Shown here: in pieces, positions 42,585 through 46,789 of the stretch
How positions within the stretch are numbered: the stretch's first letter is position 1
How the letters are laid out: each line of letters opens with the position of its first letter
Assembly (NCBI GenBank): GCA_003326195.1
Contig: LXQE01000157.1
Location: 118,601-165,389, forward strand
DNA length: 46,789 bases
Source of the DNA: Nostoc punctiforme NIES-2108
GTDB lineage: Bacteria; Cyanobacteriota; Cyanobacteriia; Cyanobacteriales; Nostocaceae
Direction: 5' to 3'
Notes under the pieces: model-generated
Database searches by the model: none
The model's input: only the letters and a program-made list of their open reading frames with translations
What the model was told of the DNA's origin: nothing
Position numbers and translations under genes: made by a program

Positions 42585-42854
42585 ATGAAACCTATTCAGA
42601 TCCGACGCACTATTCTTGCATCCCAAGTATTAGAAGAAATAACTGAAATCTGGTGTCAATGGCGTAGACAAAAGCTGCCACTGTATTTGTTCTTGGCGAT
42701 GTGTTTCAACCTAGTGGTTGCACCTATGGTCTATGCAGCTAATGGTGAAGAACTTTCCCGCAGTCAATCTTGGGGATTGGGGTTGTTAGGACTGGTGACA
42801 CTAGGGCTTTCCATCTATTTATTTTTTGTAATGTTTGTACCGGAGAAATTCTAA
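42585..42854 (+). CDS. Small Kdp subunit, extended KdpF (KdpG-type in cyanobacteria)
   Basis: An 89-aa protein between kdpB and kdpC. The last 30 residues (GLGLLGLVTLGLSIYLFFVM and FVPEKF) match the single-span KdpF subunit that stabilises the complex. The N-terminal 55 residues are an extension with a second hydrophobic segment (LPLYLFLAMCFNLVVAPMVY). In Anabaena the corresponding gene in the order kdpA-B-G-C has been called kdpG. Its TAA stop overlaps the kdpC ATG by one base, indicating translational coupling. Confidence 0.85.
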   Translation: MKPIQIRRTILASQVLEEITEIWCQWRRQKLPLYLFLAMCFNLVVAPMVYAANGEELSRSQSWGLGLLGLVTLGLSIYLFFVMFVPEKF

Positions 42855-43492
42855 TGAGTTTTGCACGCGAAGCTGGTAGAGCTGTTCGGTCTACCTTAGT
42901 ACTCTGGGTAATTGGAGCAATTATTTATCCTTTTGCGATGATTGCCATTGGGCAGATTGTGTTTCCATTTCAAGCAAACGGCAGTCTCCTGAAAAATAGC
43001 ACAGGTCAAGTTGTCGGTTCTGCTTTGATTGGTCAACCTTTTAGTAGCGATCGCTATTTTAACAGTCGTCCTAGTACCACCAGTTACAGCACAGCCGATC
43101 CTAAAAAGGATGATGCGGGAGTTTTAAGAACTGGGGTTTCTGGCGCTAGTAACTTGGCTCCCAGTAATCCCGCATTAATGGAACGCATTAAGGGTAAAGA
43201 TGACCCAGACTCTAGCAAAAAAGTTGAAGGTGACTTCAATCGTCTGAAAAAAGCAGGTGTGCAGCCGACTGGCGATTTAGTCTACACTTCTGGTTCTAGC
43301 CTTGACCCGCATATTACTCCCGAAGCTGCGATCGCACAAGTTGCACGAGTAGCCAAGGCGCGGGGAGTTCAACCAAACCAACTCGAAACTTTAATTTCTC
43401 AAAACACCGATGGACGCTTTCTCGGCATCTTTGGCGAGCCTGGAGTTAATGTGTTAAAGCTGAATTTAGCTCTGGATAAGATTAAGGGATAA
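42854..43492 (+). CDS. kdpC: Potassium-transporting ATPase subunit C
   Basis: KdpC is a single-span subunit with a periplasmic domain that raises the potassium affinity of the pump. The 212-aa protein has one membrane segment (VLWVIGAIIYPFAMIAIGQI), then VVGSALIGQPFSSDRYFNSR, SGASNLAPSNPAL, and the C-terminal block GSSLDPHITPEAAIAQVARV. I start it at ATG 42854 (taATGAG) with ggagaa upstream; the longer frame from 42770 is antisense-like noise within kdpF. No kdpD or kdpE follows in the window. Confidence 0.95.
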   Translation: MSFAREAGRAVRSTLVLWVIGAIIYPFAMIAIGQIVFPFQANGSLLKNSTGQVVGSALIGQPFSSDRYFNSRPSTTSYSTADPKKDDAGVLRTGVSGASNLAPSNPALMERIKGKDDPDSSKKVEGDFNRLKKAGVQPTGDLVYTSGSSLDPHITPEAAIAQVARVAKARGVQPNQLETLISQNTDGRFLGIFGEPGVNVLKLNLALDKIKG

Positions 43493-43586
43493 AGGCTTGA
43501 GAGAGTGCTGCTGATTCTTGCTATGCCTCCTATTCGGAATAGTTATCTATAGTAATCCTTAATGATTACTTAAAATCCAAATGTTT

Positions 43587-43629
43587 GATTCTCGACTTAT
43601 TAAATTAAGCCGAGAATCTGCTTTTTAGT
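43587..43629 (+). terminator. Terminator of the kdp operon
   Basis: Arms gattctcgactta (43587-43599) and taagccgagaatc (43606-43618) pair at 12 of 13 positions and are followed by tgcttttta. It lies 95 bp after kdpC, so the next gene is probably a separate unit. Confidence 0.8.
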
Positions 43630-43687
43630 AGGTATATATAAAACCTATATTTCTAAACATATACCTGTCTAGCTAATTAATAAACAC

Positions 43688-44161
43688 ATGCTTGATTTAC
43701 TTAATACATTTTATATATCTTCAAAATATATCTCTGCAACAGCAGATTTTCCTCGTAAAGTATTGGACAATACTATTAGAGTTAAAAAACATTTTGTGTT
43801 AAAAAATAAAAAAATTTTAGAACCAAGCCTGTTTGGTGTTTTTATCGAAGATAATAGCGTTTACTGTGGCATTCATTTAAGTGATATTAAGTTACCGGAT
43901 AAATGCATTTTCCTAGGGGTTTTAAGAGAAACTCAAGTCATTTCAGCAACAGATAATCCTAGTATTTTTGCCGGAGATTACATTTTGGCAATAGCAACCC
44001 ATCCTATGATGATTCCCGCTCTCAAAGTTACTCTTAAAAAAATCCATTCTGTTTACTATTCCCTCAACAGTTGTTTATTGGAAGCTCGACCAGCAGATAG
44101 TCAATCTGTTAATTCAGATTACTCAGACCTATCAAGTACTTTCAATTCCACATATTATTAG
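43688..44161 (+). CDS. TrkA-C/RCK_C-like domain protein, 157 aa
   Basis: A soluble protein. Residues about 45-115 resemble the TrkA C-terminal (RCK_C) fold: LFGVFIEDNSVYCGIHLSDI, KLPDKCIFLGVLRETQVIS, then a loop and the typical FAGDYILAIATHP. That domain regulates potassium channels and transporters, which suits its place right after the kdp genes. The N-terminal 30 residues and the Ser-rich tail are not recognised. It is beyond the kdp terminator and may have its own promoter. It does not resemble KdpD. Confidence 0.6.
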   Translation: MLDLLNTFYISSKYISATADFPRKVLDNTIRVKKHFVLKNKKILEPSLFGVFIEDNSVYCGIHLSDIKLPDKCIFLGVLRETQVISATDNPSIFAGDYILAIATHPMMIPALKVTLKKIHSVYYSLNSCLLEARPADSQSVNSDYSDLSSTFNSTYY

Positions 44162-44236
44162 AAAGATGAACATTTGCCGAAGAAAAGTAGAGCAAAGTTC
44201 GACCTTGCGGCAGTAGAAAGAAAATATGTTTTTACC

Positions 44237-44297
44237 TCCTGCCTCCTACCTCCTACCTGGTTGTTGAGCGTAGTCGAAACACTGCCTCCTGCCTCCC
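44237..44297. repeat. Tandem tacctcc/tgcctcc heptamer repeats
   Basis: Two clusters of (t/a)(g/a)cctcc heptamers are split by a ggttgttgagcgtagtcgaaac segment, itself a common Nostoc intergenic motif. They fill most of the gap before the next gene. Confidence 0.7.
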
Positions 44298-44339
44298 TAA
44301 CTTTACTGAATCTGATTTGACTAACTAAAGGTTTTTAAT

Positions 44340-44738
44340 ATGCATACTTCGGAGCTTTTCCGACTTTATGTATCCGCCCAAAAAAGTGTTCATCAGTCCA
44401 CCCTGATTGAAGCTAACCTGGCTAAGGCAACACATAGTGATACCAAACCACAGGACGGAGACATTCCTTTTATAGCAGTGTTTTTGGCTCACATTTCCTT
44501 CATGATTGTTTGGGCAATTGTTGTTTTTATTGTTTCATCTGTTTGCAAGGCACTAGAAGATCCACCAGAAAATGCGGCACAAGATAAAGATGAAATAGTA
44601 AAAATCAAACATTTAGAACAACATACCTGTAAAAAATGCCAATTTTTTAACAATAATTATTTTCTAAAGTGTGCAGTACATCCTACCACTGCTCTAACTA
44701 AACAAGCACTAAACTGCTCTGACTACAAACCTAATTAA
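44340..44738 (+). CDS. Membrane protein with C-terminal four-Cys motif, 132 aa
   Basis: A hypothetical protein with one strong membrane segment (FIAVFLAHISFMIVWAIVVF and IVSSVC, about residues 41-68), an acidic linker, and a C-terminal domain with CKKCQFF, LKCAVHPT and LNCSDYKPN. The CxxC-x10-C-x16-C arrangement looks like a small metal-binding or redox site that recurs in cyanobacterial hypothetical proteins. The function is unknown. It precedes the glycosyltransferase-like gene by 105 bp on the same strand. Confidence 0.7.
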   Translation: MHTSELFRLYVSAQKSVHQSTLIEANLAKATHSDTKPQDGDIPFIAVFLAHISFMIVWAIVVFIVSSVCKALEDPPENAAQDKDEIVKIKHLEQHTCKKCQFFNNNYFLKCAVHPTTALTKQALNCSDYKPN

Positions 44739-44843
44739 TCCTAAAATAACTGTAGCCACAGCGATGCAGTGATTATTAAACCGATAAGGTTTGAATTGAG
44801 TTTAAAGCCTTAAAACTTCATTTGAAAAACCTGAACAAATTTT

Positions 44844-46304
44844 ATGAAAACCAAAGAAACAGTATTTGTTATTCCGACTCATCGACTGAGAGATGTGGCA
44901 CAGACCATCGAAAAATATGATGAGAATTTCTGGGCAAATGGTCATGCTTTAAAAATTATCGTTTTTGACGATTCCAGCATTGCCAACCACGAGAAATATT
45001 ATCCACTTTTAGAGCAGACTAAGACAGTCAATGACGTGTTTTATGTTGGGCCACAACAGAAAGAGCAATTTATTACATTTTTAAACGAAAGACTGCGCGA
45101 TCGCAAGCTAGAATCACTAGTCAAAAACTTATTCCGACCTAGTTATGGAGGAAATCGCAACTTTACGCTGATGTATACCCTTGGACATTTAATGGTTAGC
45201 GCAGATGACGATATGCGCCCAGATGCCTTAATTGAAACTAGCCCAGAATCTTTATCAGGTGATGAAATATGTCGAGGAAAATTAATCAAGTCTAGCCAAC
45301 AAGGTGGCTACGTCCATAAATCTTTTGACTTACTCACAGCTTTTGGTGATGTTCTAGGTCAAAAAGCCAGCCATGTACCAGAAAACTTCGAGGCTGGAGA
45401 ATTGGTTCTTGATACAGCAATGGATTTAGAAACCAATACAACTAAAGGTTACTTTCGAGAGAACAGCCTTTTATTACAACAGGGGAGAGTATTGAATAAT
45501 GCGATCGTTAAGATTGCCCAAACTTTTCGCACAGGAACTAATGATATCGATACACTTGATTTTATTCACATGTATCTCAATGATGAAAACCAAATTAGTC
45601 CAAATGACTTAAATGATTTTTATATTCTTACCAATTTTCGACCCGTTATTACTAATAAAAACTGGAGAATGGATTGTGGAGTCGCTGGATATGATAATCA
45701 GCTAGGTTTACCACCATTTTTTCCCACTCGACTCAGGTTTGAAGATTATATCTACAGGATTTGGATACAGCAAGAAGGGATTGCAGCTGCACACATTGAT
45801 GCTGTCCAAAACCATATTAGAAATAACTATATGCGTAATCCTTTAGCTAGCGAACTATTTAATGAAGAAATATGTAGCTTGCTGAAAAAGAAGATTAAAA
45901 GTAGTGTTTATCATCTTGACGATTTGGGAATCAAGTTTGATTACTCTGGCGAAGTCACTTTACAAGATTCTGAGGAAATCCTGGAAAAAATCTCTGCTAT
46001 CCACAGGCAGGTAGTCAAAGCATCAATATCTACTCAGAATGAAGAACGCAAGCAGTCACTTCAATTATTTGCTGAGAACTTATCGAGAGTCTTTTATGGA
46101 TTTGAACCGGACTTTTTTCAGCAAAATGTTTCCAGAATTATCGATGATGTTATTAGCCAATTTCACGGTTCTCTAGAAATATGGCCAACTCTAGTAGAAA
46201 TCTGTTACTTTTACAAAGACAAAAAAGATTTACCACAAATTAGGGTAAAAAACAAGAAAATCAAGTCTAGAAATGGCACAAAATCGAGCGAAATTCTTGT
46301 ATAA
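44844..46304 (+). CDS. GT-A-type glycosyltransferase-like protein, 486 aa
   Basis: The N-terminal half has the layout of a GT-A (GT2-like) transferase: TVFVIPTHRLRDVAQTIEKY, IIVFDDSS, and then GHLMVSADDDMRPDALIE with a DDD metal-binding motif near residues 125-127. A later RFEDYIYRIWIQ provides the acidic ED motif often used as catalytic base. The C-terminal 150 residues are helical and unassigned. There is no membrane segment. No other polysaccharide genes are nearby, so donor and acceptor are unknown. The final residues are basic and low in complexity. Confidence 0.65.
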   Translation: MKTKETVFVIPTHRLRDVAQTIEKYDENFWANGHALKIIVFDDSSIANHEKYYPLLEQTKTVNDVFYVGPQQKEQFITFLNERLRDRKLESLVKNLFRPSYGGNRNFTLMYTLGHLMVSADDDMRPDALIETSPESLSGDEICRGKLIKSSQQGGYVHKSFDLLTAFGDVLGQKASHVPENFEAGELVLDTAMDLETNTTKGYFRENSLLLQQGRVLNNAIVKIAQTFRTGTNDIDTLDFIHMYLNDENQISPNDLNDFYILTNFRPVITNKNWRMDCGVAGYDNQLGLPPFFPTRLRFEDYIYRIWIQQEGIAAAHIDAVQNHIRNNYMRNPLASELFNEEICSLLKKKIKSSVYHLDDLGIKFDYSGEVTLQDSEEILEKISAIHRQVVKASISTQNEERKQSLQLFAENLSRVFYGFEPDFFQQNVSRIIDDVISQFHGSLEIWPTLVEICYFYKDKKDLPQIRVKNKKIKSRNGTKSSEILV

Positions 46305-46508
46305 ATATGACCTTTGGCAAATAAGCAATCTGTAAGATTTTATGATTCTTCATCCAGGGAAATTCTCTTAGTACACAGTTTCGTAAATTCGTTACCAATT
46401 CAGGGTTTAAGTTTTAACGCAGAGGGACACAGAGTATGGCGCAGAGGAGCGCAAAGTTTGTTTGAGTCCATTTGCTACGAACTTAGGCAAAGCTGTACTT
46501 ATACCAGT

Positions 46509-46789
46509 TTAATATGAAGCTGCATAGAATAGAGCTTCCAGGATAAAGTTATAAGAAGAGACAGAAATTACCTGGTCAAATGTAAGTTGGTCGAATATTT
46601 CTTGGATGCGCTCGCGTAAAGCTTGTAAAGAAGAGAAAAGTTGATTTTTGAGAGGTTTCTTGAGAGCTTGCCAAAGCCTTTCAATGGGATTGAGTTCAGG
46701 GGCTGAAGCTGGTTGAAACAGAGGAATAATATTTTCTGGCCAACGAATTGCAGAACTTGTATGAGCAGGTGCTTGGTCAATCTGTAAAA
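46509..46789 (-). mobile_element. 3' part of an IS630-family transposase gene (runs off the window)
   Basis: From the right edge the minus strand encodes QIDQAPAHTS, then PENIIPLFQPASAPELNPIE and RLWQALKKPLKN, and ends AASY and TAA at 46509-46511. The PAHTS and FQPxSxPELNPIERLW blocks, with the catalytic Glu in NPIE, are the C-terminal half of the DDE domain of IS630/Tc1-like transposases. About 93 codons are visible and open. The 200 bp between it and the transferase gene (46305-46508) contain a gcgcagaggagcgcaaag-type repeat but no gene. Confidence 0.85.

Noticed and set aside
42770..42853. Longer kdpC start
   Set aside because: It overlaps kdpF in another frame; the ATG at 42854 overlapping the kdpF stop, with ggagaa upstream, is the natural start.
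46314..46517. 67-codon plus-strand frame near the right end
   Set aside because: It spans a dispersed gcagaggagcgcaaag-type repeat and overlaps the transposase stop; no family resemblance.
46568..46780. 70-codon minus-strand frame starting MTKHLLIQVL
   Set aside because: It is the out-of-frame shadow of the IS630-type transposase, whose true frame carries the PELNPIE motif.

Overview
The window comes from a filamentous, heterocyst-type cyanobacterium, most likely Nostoc or a close relative. The evidence is: frequent GCGATCGC (HIP1) octamers; heptamer short tandem repeats typical of Nostoc; a HetZ-family protein; a cyanobacterial kdp operon with an extended small subunit between kdpB and kdpC; homospermidine genes; and several cyanobacteria-restricted families (DUF4327, DUF751/Ycf33, DUF1823). 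No rRNA, tRNA or CRISPR array was recognised.

Layout. 1-3.1 kb: the tail of a short-chain dehydrogenase, two small conserved proteins, and a DUF751-rbfA pair. 3.2-5.3 kb: a defence/addiction patch in decay, with an intact Dam-type methyltransferase facing a PD-(D/E)XK endonuclease broken by an in-frame TAG, followed by an intact antitoxin whose ParE toxin has a one-base frameshift. 5.3-10.6 kb: HetZ-family regulator, YciO/Sua5-type protein, LarC and Nnr. 10.7-16.2 kb: on the minus strand, geosmin synthase followed by two Family 2B encapsulin shell proteins (cyclic-nucleotide-binding domain plus HK97-type shell domain). This is the most interesting system in the window. 17-24.1 kb: speY (deoxyhypusine synthase-like homospermidine synthase) and speB (agmatinase), separated by a PAS/GAF class III nucleotide cyclase with altered catalytic residues and a secreted protein with an internal duplication.

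24.3-37.8 kb: housekeeping and metabolic genes. These are acylphosphatase, DUF1823, a GH13 glucan enzyme, DAHP synthase, a lytic transglycosylase, a MATE exporter, a class A PBP with an Arg/Ser-rich tail, FolK, and an adjacent NUDIX hydrolase and ADP-ribosylglycohydrolase. 38.1-44.2 kb: the high-affinity potassium ATPase genes kdpA, kdpB, kdpF/G and kdpC plus a TrkA-C-like protein. Between kdpA and kdpB lie a 188-bp inverted-repeat element and a 13-copy 21-bp minisatellite. The window ends with a Cys-rich membrane protein, a GT-A-like glycosyltransferase and the 3' part of an IS630-type transposase.

How it fits together. The geosmin synthase and two shell genes look like one transcription unit for a terpene cyclase enclosed in a protein shell. 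Two copies of a GPxGLGTSAxRI motif follow the two cyclase domains and are candidates for cargo docking. Divergent from it is speY, which with speB would turn agmatine-derived putrescine into homospermidine. Small non-autonomous elements, two of them with recognisable target duplications, have inserted between the shell genes, behind the DAHP synthase gene and inside the kdp operon.
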